From assembly GCA_022795735.1 (NCBI GenBank), contig JAAWHG010000005.1:42097-106096 (forward strand): a DNA stretch of 64,000 bases, in the 5' to 3' direction. A model generated the notes under the pieces. That model worked only from the letters and a program-made list of their open reading frames with translations. It was not told the origin of the DNA and searched no databases. Source of the DNA: Oscillospiraceae bacterium (GTDB taxonomy: Bacteria > Bacillota > Clostridia > Oscillospirales > Oscillospiraceae). Shown here in pieces: positions 9,113 through 17,598 of the stretch (positions are counted from its first letter, which is position 1; each line of letters opens with the position of its first letter). A program made the translations under genes and the position numbers.

Positions 9113-9937
9113 CTATTCTTTGTCTCCGCCGCCGCCTTTGCCGCCGCTCTTCTCCGCCAGCAGCCGGGTCTTCTGGGAGACGAAGGTCAATAACCGCTCA
9201 CGCAGGAACTTCGGGTTCTCACCGGCTTGAATGCCGGTAATTCCCTCGACAATAATCATCTTACAGAGGACCTCTTCCTCATCCTGGGTCCGAAGGTTGT
9301 TTGCGATAGGGCCAAAGATCATATGGGCCAAAATACAGCCATACAGCGTTGTAACCAAGGCCACGCTCATATCCTTACCCAAATTGCCGCCGCCTGATGT
9401 AACGTCCATGCCCTTCAACATGTTGATAAGGCCGACCAGCGTACCGATCATACCGAAAGCCGGCGCAACCGACGACGCCTTATCATACAAAGCTGCGTTA
9501 GCCTCGTGACGCGCGCTCATACACTCTATGTCGTTCTCCAAAATGCCGCGAACCCGGTCCGGGTCATTGGCGTCCACGATGAGCATAATGGCCTGCTTGA
9601 AAAAGGGGTCCTTTTGTTCGGCGGCAGGTCCCTCAAGGGCCAGCAGACCATCTTTTCTAGCCTTGGTAGCCAAATCGGTCAACTGGTCAATAAAATAAAT
9701 AGGCTTAAACTTCTTTGTGTTCAGCATAATTGCGAAGTGCTTGGGAATCGCGGCCAGTGTCTTGCCCGGAAAGCAGGCAATGACGATACCAACCGTACAG
9801 CCGATGGTAATCATGACACTGGGTCCGTCAATGAAGTTTCCTAACTGGTCCCAGTCATATGGTGGGAAGCCGTTCGCCATACCCAGAACCATAACGCCAA
9901 TCGCAAGGACAAAACCGATGATATAAGTTAAGTTCAT
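9113..9937 (-). CDS. motA: Flagellar stator protein MotA
   Basis: MotA forms the pentameric ring around MotB and couples ion flow to torque on FliG. The 274-residue product has four membrane segments. The cytoplasmic loop between helices 2 and 3 carries charged residues (ATKARKDGLLALE). The conserved stretch APAFGMIGTLVGLINML precedes the last two helices (GKDMSVALVTTLYG). These stretches look closer to PomA-type (sodium) stators than to E. coli MotA, which is suggestive only. The C-terminal tail is Gly/Lys-rich. ATG start at 9937. Confidence 0.95.
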   Translation of the reverse strand: MNLTYIIGFVLAIGVMVLGMANGFPPYDWDQLGNFIDGPSVMITIGCTVGIVIACFPGKTLAAIPKHFAIMLNTKKFKPIYFIDQLTDLATKARKDGLLALEGPAAEQKDPFFKQAIMLIVDANDPDRVRGILENDIECMSARHEANAALYDKASSVAPAFGMIGTLVGLINMLKGMDVTSGGGNLGKDMSVALVTTLYGCILAHMIFGPIANNLRTQDEEEVLCKMIIVEGITGIQAGENPKFLRERLLTFVSQKTRLLAEKSGGKGGGGDKE

Positions 9938-9981
9938 TTTTTATCTCGCCCCATTGGAATCAGATTTTTTAGGCAACCCAT

Positions 9982-10200
9982 TCACCGGCGGTTGTCCTGT
10001 ATCGTCAGCTGGCGGCGGATGTCCAGCGTTTTCGCGTTGTACTCAGTGATCTTGCCGATTATCTCCTCCGCCGTCTCCCGGACGATATAGTAGTCGTGAT
10101 TCATCATCACAATCTTCGCCTCCGGGATGAACTCAATATACTCGATTTGATTGTGATTGACAAGGAATTTATCCTTGTTCATCTTAGTCAGCACGATCAT
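9982..10200 (-). CDS. flbD: Flagellar protein FlbD/SwrD
   Basis: Small protein of the FlbD/SwrD family; B. subtilis SwrD raises flagellar motor power. The 72-residue product begins MIVLTKMNKDKFLVNHNQIE and continues with the family's IEFIPEAKIVMMNHDYYIV region. I prefer the start at 10200 over one 7 codons upstream because GGGGGAGAG lies just ahead of it and family members start at MI-x-LT. Its place between flgE and motA is the conserved Firmicutes order. A strong hairpin separates it from flgE. Confidence 0.9.
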   Translation of the reverse strand: MIVLTKMNKDKFLVNHNQIEYIEFIPEAKIVMMNHDYYIVRETAEEIIGKITEYNAKTLDIRRQLTIQDNRR

Positions 10201-10227
10201 ACGCTCTCTCCCCCTGCACAACTCATG

Positions 10228-10257
10228 TCTTCCGGGGGCGGGTTTGCCCCCGGAAGA
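10228..10257 (-). other. Perfect 12-bp hairpin between flgE and flbD
   Basis: Positions 10228-10239 and 10246-10257 are perfect inverted repeats (TCTTCCGGGGGC / GCCCCCGGAAGA) around a 6-nt loop. In the minus-strand transcript it falls after the flgE stop and ends 27 nt before the flbD start. No T-run follows, so it is not a classical intrinsic terminator. It may set differential mRNA stability or weaken read-through between hook and motor genes. That role is inference. Confidence 0.6.
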
Positions 10258-10274
10258 CTGCTAAACCATTCGCT

Positions 10275-11456
10275 TTAACGCTTCATATTCACAAGCTCTT
10301 CGAGCATGGAATCAGTAACCGTAACAATACGGGTATTCGCCTGATAGCCGCGCTGAACGCAGATCATATTGGAAATCTCAGTCGCCAAGTCAGTACCGGG
10401 CATCTCAAGGCCGCCGTTAATCAGCGTAGTATCACCGGCCTGCGTAATCGAAATTTCCGAGGTATATTTCCTGGCTTCTACACCGGCCGTGGTCGCAGGG
10501 CTGGACTCTTGATCTTGCGCCTTGGCATCATACTGCACCGCACCGCCCGGAGAACACAATGACACCGTACCTGCGCCCGGTAAAGCTTGATAGTAGTGCC
10601 CATCTACATGTGTTACACCATTAGGGTTATCGACCTTTGCAAGCGCAACATAACCGACAACAACTTGCTTGTCATCATCTGTTGTTCCAACAATTCGTCC
10701 ATTCGGTTCAATACTTAAATTCTCCAGGCGCACATACTTTGCATTATCCAAATCCGCCTGCGTAAGGGTCGGAGCCGTCACCCCAGCAATACCCGCATCA
10801 CGCGTTAACATAGCCTGCGCCTGCTCAAGTGTTGGCTCAGCAACCGTTCTTCCATTTTCCCCCAACTGTGGATACATGATGCTCGTCACCATTTTTCCAT
10901 CGTTACCTTTAAACTCAATCACCTTAGGTAAACGGACAGCCGTAAGTACTTTCAGAGGCACATGCTCTGCAGACCCTCCGCCATTTTCTGGCGGAGCCTG
11001 CAAAGTATCCACAAAACCATAGACAACTTTACCCGAACCATCGACCAGATAACCATTGACAAACTGGAAGTTGCCCAGTCTGCTGAGATTCATACCCTGG
11101 AGCTGATCCTGTGTCGTAATACCGCTCTCGTGCGACTTGTCGCCGACAATATAGAAGCCGTCGCCATCAATCATATTGTCCATCAGAAGGCCGGTAGGAT
11201 GAAAAGCTTTTGTACTCATATCCAGATCAATCGAGCCCATTGAGACACCATAGCCGATCTGCGCCGGATTGCGGCCGCCGAGAATTTCCGTGCCGTCGGA
11301 GCCGCTGTGTACAGAAGTATACAGCGCCTCGCTAAAAACATACCGCTTGGATTTATAGGCGTCGGTGTTCACGTTTGCAACATTGTTGCCGATGACGTTG
11401 AGGGCGCTCATATGGGTTCTCAGACCCGCAACGCCAGCGTACATTGCACCAGTCAT
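10275..11456 (-). CDS. flgE: Flagellar hook protein FlgE
   Basis: FlgE polymerises into the hook, the universal joint between rod and filament. The 393-residue product starts with the flagellar rod/hook N-terminal motif (MYAGVAGLRTHMSALNVIGNNVANVNT). It ends with the matching C-terminal coiled region (TEISNMICVQRGYQANTRIVT). The middle (about residues 130-310) is the variable surface domain; its DNA, around 10,680-10,740, is only about 40% GC against about 50% near the start of the gene. It lies downstream of flgD and the TIGR02530-type gene. ATG start at 11456. Confidence 0.95.
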   Translation of the reverse strand: MTGAMYAGVAGLRTHMSALNVIGNNVANVNTDAYKSKRYVFSEALYTSVHSGSDGTEILGGRNPAQIGYGVSMGSIDLDMSTKAFHPTGLLMDNMIDGDGFYIVGDKSHESGITTQDQLQGMNLSRLGNFQFVNGYLVDGSGKVVYGFVDTLQAPPENGGGSAEHVPLKVLTAVRLPKVIEFKGNDGKMVTSIMYPQLGENGRTVAEPTLEQAQAMLTRDAGIAGVTAPTLTQADLDNAKYVRLENLSIEPNGRIVGTTDDDKQVVVGYVALAKVDNPNGVTHVDGHYYQALPGAGTVSLCSPGGAVQYDAKAQDQESSPATTAGVEARKYTSEISITQAGDTTLINGGLEMPGTDLATEISNMICVQRGYQANTRIVTVTDSMLEELVNMKR

Positions 11457-11546
11457 AAATACTCTCCTTTTCTATCGGGAGCGCTGCCGGAGAGAGATCA
11501 TTCGGACCCCTCTACATAGCATCCATAAAGGACCTGCTATCTGTCG

Positions 11547-11933
11547 TTACAGGAGCACAGCGCCGTCGATATTTGTAAAAATATTTTCCTTCATCTCATC
11601 CTGCGACATGGCGGTAATGACCCGTCCATAAGGAACATTCAGGATAAAAGCCTGTGTCGCGTCAAAGGCTAAAATATTGGTCGCGCCCTTTTCCTGCGCT
11701 CGTTCAATCGAACCCGCCAGCTTATCCATCAGATCGGGCGTCAATTCGATGCCGCGTTCCTCGGCGCGAACCATCGCGTGTTTAGAAAAGTTGACCGAAA
11801 CCTGCCGCTCCTTGTCCCGCAGCTCCTCCAGCATTTTGCCGAAACCGCCGCCAGAACCCTTCTTAGCGGACGCCGCCGCTGTTCCCACAGCCGTAACAGC
11901 AGTCTGCCCACCGTAAATCTTTGTGTCCATCAC
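11547..11933 (-). CDS. Flagellar operon protein, TIGR02530 family
   Basis: A 128-residue protein of the small family found between flgD and flgE in Firmicutes, Spirochaetes and others (TIGR02530). Its molecular role is not established. The N-terminus is Gly/Ala/Lys-rich and looks unstructured. The conserved part is FSKHAMVRAEERGIELT, followed by KGATNILAFDATQAFILNV and a Thr-Ala-Met segment near the end. The start is either GTG at 11933 (10 nt after GGAGG) or the adjacent ATG at 11930. It is probably a hook-assembly accessory protein by position. Confidence 0.85.
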   Translation of the reverse strand: MMDTKIYGGQTAVTAVGTAAASAKKGSGGGFGKMLEELRDKERQVSVNFSKHAMVRAEERGIELTPDLMDKLAGSIERAQEKGATNILAFDATQAFILNVPYGRVITAMSQDEMKENIFTNIDGAVLL

Positions 11934-11972
11934 AGTCGCCCGGCCTCCTTTCCTCTGCGACCTTCCAACGTA

Positions 11973-12515
11973 CTAGACCTGATCCACCTTATCCTTCTCG
12001 GTGTCCTTATCGTCCTCGGTCTTATCTTCCTCTGTTTTGTCGTTCTCCGGCTTGATGTTTTCCTTGTCCGCCGGAAGCTTGCCAACCGCCATGATATCGG
12101 TCAGATAGAAGCAGGAGTCGTCTTCCAGAAAAATAACTTGCTGCCCATTCAGCGTACCGGTACCCTTAACGATTCCTTCCTTTTCCACCAGCTTATTGTC
12201 AATATACTGGCCGACCACCACATTCTTCCCCACCAGAGAGGCTGCATAGGTCATGGTAGTGGAATCGCCTATGAGGTTCGAAATATTGTTGATGGCCTCA
12301 ATGACCGAAACCTGCACCATCTGATTGAGCATATCGCTTGTATCCGTGGCGTTGTCAATACTTTGATTCTGAAGCTGTGTGACCATCAGCAACAGAAAAT
12401 CGTCCATATTGAGCGTGTTGCTATTCTCGTCATTGGTCGCATGCTTCGCCTTCTTCCCCCGGCTGGCGCTAATATTCAGCACCTGTCCAAGGTCATTGAT
12501 GAAATCTTCCGCCAT
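11973..12515 (-). CDS. flgD: Flagellar hook assembly scaffold FlgD
   Basis: FlgD caps the growing hook and is discarded when the hook is complete. The 180-residue protein is the short Firmicutes form. The conserved N-terminal block is MDDFLLLMVTQLQNQSIDNATD, followed by MVQVSVIEAINNIS. A beta-rich segment (SLVGKNVVVGQYI) precedes an acidic tail rich in Lys, Glu and Asp (about the last 30 residues). It lies between fliK and the TIGR02530-type gene. ATG start at 12515, 27 bp after fliK. Confidence 0.93.
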   Translation of the reverse strand: MAEDFINDLGQVLNISASRGKKAKHATNDENSNTLNMDDFLLLMVTQLQNQSIDNATDTSDMLNQMVQVSVIEAINNISNLIGDSTTMTYAASLVGKNVVVGQYIDNKLVEKEGIVKGTGTLNGQQVIFLEDDSCFYLTDIMAVGKLPADKENIKPENDKTEEDKTEDDKDTEKDKVDQV

Positions 12516-12542
12516 TTTGGTTTCTCCTTTCCTGTAGAGATT

Positions 12543-13715
12543 TTACACCGCCCGTGTCAGGTCTGTCAAGCCCAAACGAAGTTTTTGCATAAAATCGTCG
12601 TTTTCCTGTTTCTGGTCGTCCTGACGTTGACGCTGCTGTTCCCGCTGTCCGCGGCCCTGCTCAGCGTCCGGGTTGAGCATCTGCTGTTGGCTGTTCTGCG
12701 GTTCCTGCACCGTAATGTGCACCTCATCACGCACTGCGCTCGCCATGGTTTGCTGCAAGTCCGCCGTGTGCTGTTGAAGCAGAGCCGCCGCCCTCGGGTC
12801 CGCCGCGCGCAGGACAACGCTCAGAGCGCCGCCCTCCAACCGAGAAATGGTAACGTTCAACTCGCCCAGTCCTTCAGGCGTCAGATGAATCTGAAGCTGC
12901 TCCAAACCTTTCTTCGCCGCGTCCGCCAAGCTCCTGCTCAGTTGTTCCACCGCGTCAGGGGCCTCCAAATCCACAGGCTGTTCCGGAGCGGCCACCTTGA
13001 CCGGCACTGCCTCGGTCTCGCCGAACACCGGCTCGCTCCACGCGCCCTTCACCTCGAAGTCCTCTTCGAGCTCCTCCTCGGGACGCTGTGCCGCCTGTGT
13101 CTCTGGTCTAGCCTCCAGCTTGACATCAGGCTCTTCCTGCGTCTGTGGCTTTTCAGATGAATCCCGCGCCTGAACAGGCTGGAATGTCTCCGCCACTTCC
13201 GTTTCCTGGGGCTGTTCCACAATCGCTTCCGGCTCCGTCATTTCCTGGGACATCGGAACCGCCGCTTTCACCGCCGCTTTTTCGTCCGTCAGAGTGAATG
13301 CCGCCTCAGTCTCCTGCGCGCCAATCTCCTGCGCTGCCTCGGGAAGAACCTCCAAAGACGGTGTCTGTTCGACTGCCGCTTCGGGAACGATTTCCACAGG
13401 CGTCAGCTGCTCCACAGTGGTCTGATCGGGCAGTACGGATACAATCTCCGGTCTGGGCTGCATCATCATCGCCGCAGCCAAAACATATTGCTCCTCACGA
13501 ATTTCCTGCTCCGGTGCAGACGCGCCCTCCTCCGGCTTGTTCTCAGAACCGAGCGCATCCTTCTGCTCCGCCTGGCCGGTAGACTCGTTGTGTTTCTCTC
13601 GCAGCACCGACTCAAATTTATTCGGCTCGCTTTCGGGTGCCGTCTGTGTCTGCGTCTTCGGGGTGAACGCCGCCTCCATGCCGGTCACAAAGAACGGCAT
13701 TTGGTTAATGTTCAC
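12543..13715 (-). CDS. fliK: Flagellar hook-length control protein FliK
   Basis: FliK is the secreted molecular ruler that measures hook length and triggers the FlhB specificity switch. The 390-residue product has a long Glu/Pro/Gln/Ala-rich disordered N-terminal part (about residues 20-255). A folded C-terminal domain follows, with LQIHLTPEGLGELNVTISR, the FliK signature that contacts FlhB. The tail is Gln/Arg-rich. GTG start at 13715, with GGAGGTGA upstream. A second FliK-like gene lies at 44,385, in a different operon. Confidence 0.9.
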   Translation of the reverse strand: MNINQMPFFVTGMEAAFTPKTQTQTAPESEPNKFESVLREKHNESTGQAEQKDALGSENKPEEGASAPEQEIREEQYVLAAAMMMQPRPEIVSVLPDQTTVEQLTPVEIVPEAAVEQTPSLEVLPEAAQEIGAQETEAAFTLTDEKAAVKAAVPMSQEMTEPEAIVEQPQETEVAETFQPVQARDSSEKPQTQEEPDVKLEARPETQAAQRPEEELEEDFEVKGAWSEPVFGETEAVPVKVAAPEQPVDLEAPDAVEQLSRSLADAAKKGLEQLQIHLTPEGLGELNVTISRLEGGALSVVLRAADPRAAALLQQHTADLQQTMASAVRDEVHITVQEPQNSQQQMLNPDAEQGRGQREQQRQRQDDQKQENDDFMQKLRLGLTDLTRAV

Positions 13716-13789
13716 TGTCTCACCTCCATTTTATAATATGAATCCTGCGGCCTTCTCTTGCCGCATTCTATACAAACTGATCTTTTGGA

Positions 13790-14254
13790 TCAGACTTGTA
13801 TCAAGCTTTCCCTCTGTGCCGCCGCCCGTCTGGCCGCGGTGAGATCGTCCAAGAATTTTTCTTCGGCCTTGGCTGCCGCCTGATCGTATTCTCCCCGGCG
13901 CAAATCCTTGAGCTTTTCCAGGGAATGGGTGTCCCTACGGGTCTCAATGACCTCCAACCGCTTGGCTTCTTCCTTTTCGCGCAGCTTCTCCAGGCGTTTA
14001 TCCTCCTGCTGTGCGCGCTGTTCCAGCACCTTCAGGCTGGTCTGATATCCTATGGCCTCTACCACTGTAATGCCCTCGCGGGAGCGCTGTATGTACTCGG
14101 CGTTGTGCTCGGCTAAATACGCGTAAGCCGCATCCCGCCGGTTTTCCTGCTGGCGCACTTCCGCCTGGATTGCGCCAAGCTCAACCATCTGTGCGTCTAA
14201 AACCTGAAGCTTATACCCCAAAACCGGTTCCAATTGAAATCGAAAACGCTTCAT
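13790..14254 (-). CDS. fliJ: Flagellar export protein FliJ
   Basis: FliJ is the coiled-coil stalk of the export ATPase: it sits in the FliI hexamer and contacts FlhA. The 154-residue protein is highly charged and predicted to be nearly all helix. It starts with the family pattern MKRFRFQLEPVLGYK. It follows fliI with an 11-bp gap, the universal order. Sequence identity in this family is low; the N-terminal pattern, coiled-coil composition and position support the call. Confidence 0.92.
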   Translation of the reverse strand: MKRFRFQLEPVLGYKLQVLDAQMVELGAIQAEVRQQENRRDAAYAYLAEHNAEYIQRSREGITVVEAIGYQTSLKVLEQRAQQEDKRLEKLREKEEAKRLEVIETRRDTHSLEKLKDLRRGEYDQAAAKAEEKFLDDLTAARRAAAQRESLIQV

Positions 14255-14265
14255 TTACTCGCCGC

Positions 14266-15567
14266 CTATTTCAAAATTCGCCGCATCTGTGCGATACACT
14301 GGTCATAGGAGAAGGATTCGTTGATTCCCTGCATCAAATAACCATTAATTTCGTCGATTTTACTGAGTGCAAAATCCAGCTTTGGATTACTTCCCGCCTT
14401 ATAGGCGCCGATGGAAACCAAATCCGCATTCTTCTCATAGACGCTCAAAATATCACGCAGCCGTGAGGCCAACACTTGATGGTCCTTGTCAACCAGCTCC
14501 ACCATCAAACGGGAAATACTTGCCCCAACGTCAATGGCTGGATAATGGTTGGCCGCCGCAAGACTTCTGGACAGCACAATATGTCCATCCAAAATGCCGC
14601 GCACTGTATCAGCAATGGGTTCGTTGGTGTCGTCGCCCTCCACCAGCACCGTATAGATACCAGTAATGGAGCCGTGACGGAAATTACCGCTCCGCTCAAG
14701 CAGCTTGGGAAGCTCGGCATAAATAGAGGGGGTATATCCACGCGCCACCGGCGGTTCGCCGACAGCCAGCCCAATTTCCCGCTGTGCCATCGCAAAGCGA
14801 GTCAGGGAGTCCATCATCAAAAGAACGTCGCAGCCCTGGTCACGAAAAAACTCGGCAATACCAGTGGCAACCGACGGACACTTCATCCGCAGCATAGCCG
14901 GCTGGTCAGAAGTCGCGACCACCAAAATCGAGCGGCGCATTCCCTCCTCGCCCAAGTCCTTCTGAACAAATTCCAAAACCTCGCGGCCGCGTTCCCCGAC
15001 CAGAGCGATCACATTGATATCGGCCTTGACGTTACGGGCAATCATACCCATCAAGGTACTCTTACCCACGCCGGAACCGGCGAAGATGCCCATACGTTGG
15101 CCCTTGCCAATTGTCAGCAGCCCATCAATGGCCTTAACGCCAAATTCCATCTTCTCCCGAATGGGCGGCCGGGCAAGCGGATTGATGTAATCGCCGCCAA
15201 TCAGATGCGGCGTCCCCTTTTCAAAGGCCCCCCTATCGTCGATGGGGTGTCCAAGCGCGTTAATAATGCGCCCCTTCATAAAGGAACCCACCCGCAGCTC
15301 CAACTGCCGGCCCGTATTGCGGACAAAATTACCGGCGGAAATGCCTTTCATCTCCGCATAGGGCATCAGCAGAATGCGGTCGTTCTTAAACCCGACCACC
15401 TCAGCCGAGACCTGCCCCCCGGTTTCGCCGCTATAGATACGGCAAATGTCGCCGACAGCCGCCCGGACGCCGGACGCCTCAATCGACATACCGACAATAT
15501 TTTCAATTTTTCCCGTATGGCCGATCACCTCGGCCTGTTGTATCTGACGGATGGCATTACGAAACAT
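14266..15567 (-). CDS. fliI: Flagellum-specific export ATPase FliI
   Basis: FliI is the hexameric ATPase that energises and unfolds export substrates. The 433-residue protein is homologous to F1-ATPase beta subunits. The Walker A motif GSGVGKST is at about residues 164-171. Walker B is in CDVLLMMDSLTRFAMAQRE, followed by the conserved GEPPVARGYTPS stretch. The length is typical. ATG start at 15567; fliH ends 72 bp upstream. Catalytic motifs are all present. Confidence 0.97.
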   Translation of the reverse strand: MFRNAIRQIQQAEVIGHTGKIENIVGMSIEASGVRAAVGDICRIYSGETGGQVSAEVVGFKNDRILLMPYAEMKGISAGNFVRNTGRQLELRVGSFMKGRIINALGHPIDDRGAFEKGTPHLIGGDYINPLARPPIREKMEFGVKAIDGLLTIGKGQRMGIFAGSGVGKSTLMGMIARNVKADINVIALVGERGREVLEFVQKDLGEEGMRRSILVVATSDQPAMLRMKCPSVATGIAEFFRDQGCDVLLMMDSLTRFAMAQREIGLAVGEPPVARGYTPSIYAELPKLLERSGNFRHGSITGIYTVLVEGDDTNEPIADTVRGILDGHIVLSRSLAAANHYPAIDVGASISRLMVELVDKDHQVLASRLRDILSVYEKNADLVSIGAYKAGSNPKLDFALSKIDEINGYLMQGINESFSYDQCIAQMRRILK

Positions 15568-15638
15568 ATAGATACCTTCGTAAAGCGTTCCGCGTCCACG
15601 ACGCGGTAAACAGCCATAACAGAAAAATCATACAATCA

Positions 15639-16508
15639 TTACCTGTTTTTGTCAAGAGCCGCATTATCCAAGATTTCCTTCATATTGCGCAATTGCGTAG
15701 AGACACTCGCGTCAATAATGACGTCGGGCAGCTCAATGATACAGCTTCCCGAATCATCGCCCACCATAGGGATCACGCGGACACGGTTGGCGATGGGAGC
15801 AAGAGCCGCCGTAAGTTCAGGGATCGTGTACGCCATCGTTTTAACGTCACAATCGGCGATATAAATCTGCGCCCATTCACAGCGCTTGTGCTTATCGGTC
15901 GCCGATTCAATCATACGGAGCAAAATATCGCTGCTGCCTCTGAGGCTGATGCGGATGACCTTTTCGGCCACCGCCAGCGCCAGGTCTTTCAGCTCCTCGC
16001 GGCACTCGTTGTAAATCCGGTCGCGAATTGCAACCGCATCTTCCAAAAACGCCTTGATCTCTCCGACCTGCTTTTGCGCCATCGCGGCCCGTTCGGTTCT
16101 AGCCTGCGCATGCCCTTCGGCAAGCCCCTCCGTGAGGCCCCGGCGGTAGCCCTCCTCCCGGGCTTCCCGCCGCAGCTCATCTAACTCATCCTCCAGATCG
16201 TGAAGGGCTTTTTGACGGTATTCCTCCGTCTCTCGCGCCGCCTCACGTTCCGCGTCCCGCAGAATAGCCTGTGCCTGAATCTGCGCGTATTCCAGCGGGT
16301 CTGGCTGAGGCTCCGGTTCCGGTTCAGGTTCTGGCGGCGGCGCCTGCGGCTCTGCAATCGGCCCCATTTCCTCTGGCTCGGCCTGCTCCGGCTCCTCGTC
16401 AAAGCTGGGCAGCTCCGGAATGTCATCCTCCACCTTCAGCTCCGACACTTCCTGAAAGATATATGCCTCAGGATTGGGATTCATGAAGTGCTTGAATATC
16501 CTAGACAA
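15639..16508 (-). CDS. fliH: Flagellar export ATPase regulator FliH
   Basis: FliH is the peripheral stator and negative regulator of FliI, linking it to the C-ring. The N-terminal MSRIFK-type motif is followed by a Glu/Pro-rich stretch (about residues 40-75). A long coiled coil comes next (REAREEGYRRGLTEGLAEGHAQ), then the V-type ATPase E-subunit-like C-terminal domain. I choose the TTG at 16508, which yields MSRIFK as in relatives and has GAAAGG upstream; a GTG at 16526 in the same frame adds 6 residues. Either way the start overlaps the fliG stop. Confidence 0.92.
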   Translation of the reverse strand: MSRIFKHFMNPNPEAYIFQEVSELKVEDDIPELPSFDEEPEQAEPEEMGPIAEPQAPPPEPEPEPEPQPDPLEYAQIQAQAILRDAEREAARETEEYRQKALHDLEDELDELRREAREEGYRRGLTEGLAEGHAQARTERAAMAQKQVGEIKAFLEDAVAIRDRIYNECREELKDLALAVAEKVIRISLRGSSDILLRMIESATDKHKRCEWAQIYIADCDVKTMAYTIPELTAALAPIANRVRVIPMVGDDSGSCIIELPDVIIDASVSTQLRNMKEILDNAALDKNR

Positions 16509-17598
16509 TGATGTCGTCCTTTCCACCCTTCAGGATGATAATCTCGTTGCGCTCTTCCAGACCGCGGATAATACCGACAATACGTTGCTGCGCCTCTTCG
16601 ACATCCTTCATCCTGACGTTGGAGGTGACCTCCAGGTCGTCGCGAATACTCTCAGCCATACGGCTGGACATGTTGGTAAACAGCTTTTTGGCAACCTCTT
16701 CGTTGGATGCCTTGAGCGCCAGAACAAGGTCGCGCGGGTCGCAGTCGCGGACAAAGCGCTGCACCGAGCGGTCATCCATGGTGATAATATCCTCAAAGAC
16801 GAACATGCGCTTGCGAATCTCGTCGGCCAGCTCGCCGTTGTAACTGCTCAGACCGTCGAAGATGGTCTTTTCGCTGGAACGGTCCAAATTGTTCATGACG
16901 TCGGCCACGAAGTCGATGCCGCCCACCTTGACGTTGTTGCTGCTGAAGATGTTGGCGAAACGCTTGGACATTTCCGCCTCAATCAGCTTGACCGCCGTAG
17001 GAGAAGCGCTGTCCATTTGGGCGATGCTCTCCACCACTTTGATCTGCTTGCGGCCTTCCAGCTGTTCCACCACCGCCGCCGCCTTGTTGGGGTCCACATA
17101 GCTGAGAACCAGCGCAATGGTCTGGGGACGTTCGTGCTGGAGGGCTGAGAAGAGATCCTTCTCACCCGCCTTGTTCATAAAGCTGAACTCGCGGTTTTTG
17201 AGGGATTTTGTAACCTTGGTCAACAGCTCGGTGGCCGCCTGCGCGCCGAATGCCTTTTCCAGAACGGTCTTGGCATATTCGAGTCCGCCTTCCGTCACGG
17301 CCTTATTGGTCATGCACATCTGGTAGAACTCGTCCAGCACGCCCTCGGTGGTGCCCGCGTCGAGCATACCGAGCTTGGCAACCTCCAGCGTAACCTGCTC
17401 AATCTCCTCGGCGTCCATGTATTGGTACAGGAGGGACGCCTTTTCAACCCCCAACGATACGATGACAGCCGCAGCTTTTTGGGGTGGGCTCATGCCATCA
17501 AAGGCTGACGGAAAAGCGCCCGCGCCATTTGCCTTTTTGGGAGCAACCTCACCCGATTCAACCGTTTCCTGCTCATCGGCTTGGGTACGATCAGCCAC
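16501..17598 (-). CDS. fliG: Flagellar motor switch protein FliG
   Basis: FliG is the rotor protein that meets MotA and transmits torque. The 365-residue product has an N-terminal extension of about 30 residues (Glu/Ala-rich). The three FliG domains follow: FliF-binding N-domain (MSPPQKAAAVIVSLG), middle domain with the EHPQ-equivalent motif as EHERPQ, and C-terminal domain with charged residues (MFVFEDIITMDDRSVQRFVRD). The EHERPQ form departs from canonical EHPQ (ERPQ replaces HPQ). GTG start at 17598, overlapping fliF by 8 bp. Confidence 0.96.
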   Translation of the reverse strand: MADRTQADEQETVESGEVAPKKANGAGAFPSAFDGMSPPQKAAAVIVSLGVEKASLLYQYMDAEEIEQVTLEVAKLGMLDAGTTEGVLDEFYQMCMTNKAVTEGGLEYAKTVLEKAFGAQAATELLTKVTKSLKNREFSFMNKAGEKDLFSALQHERPQTIALVLSYVDPNKAAAVVEQLEGRKQIKVVESIAQMDSASPTAVKLIEAEMSKRFANIFSSNNVKVGGIDFVADVMNNLDRSSEKTIFDGLSSYNGELADEIRKRMFVFEDIITMDDRSVQRFVRDCDPRDLVLALKASNEEVAKKLFTNMSSRMAESIRDDLEVTSNVRMKDVEEAQQRIVGIIRGLEERNEIIILKGGKDDIIV

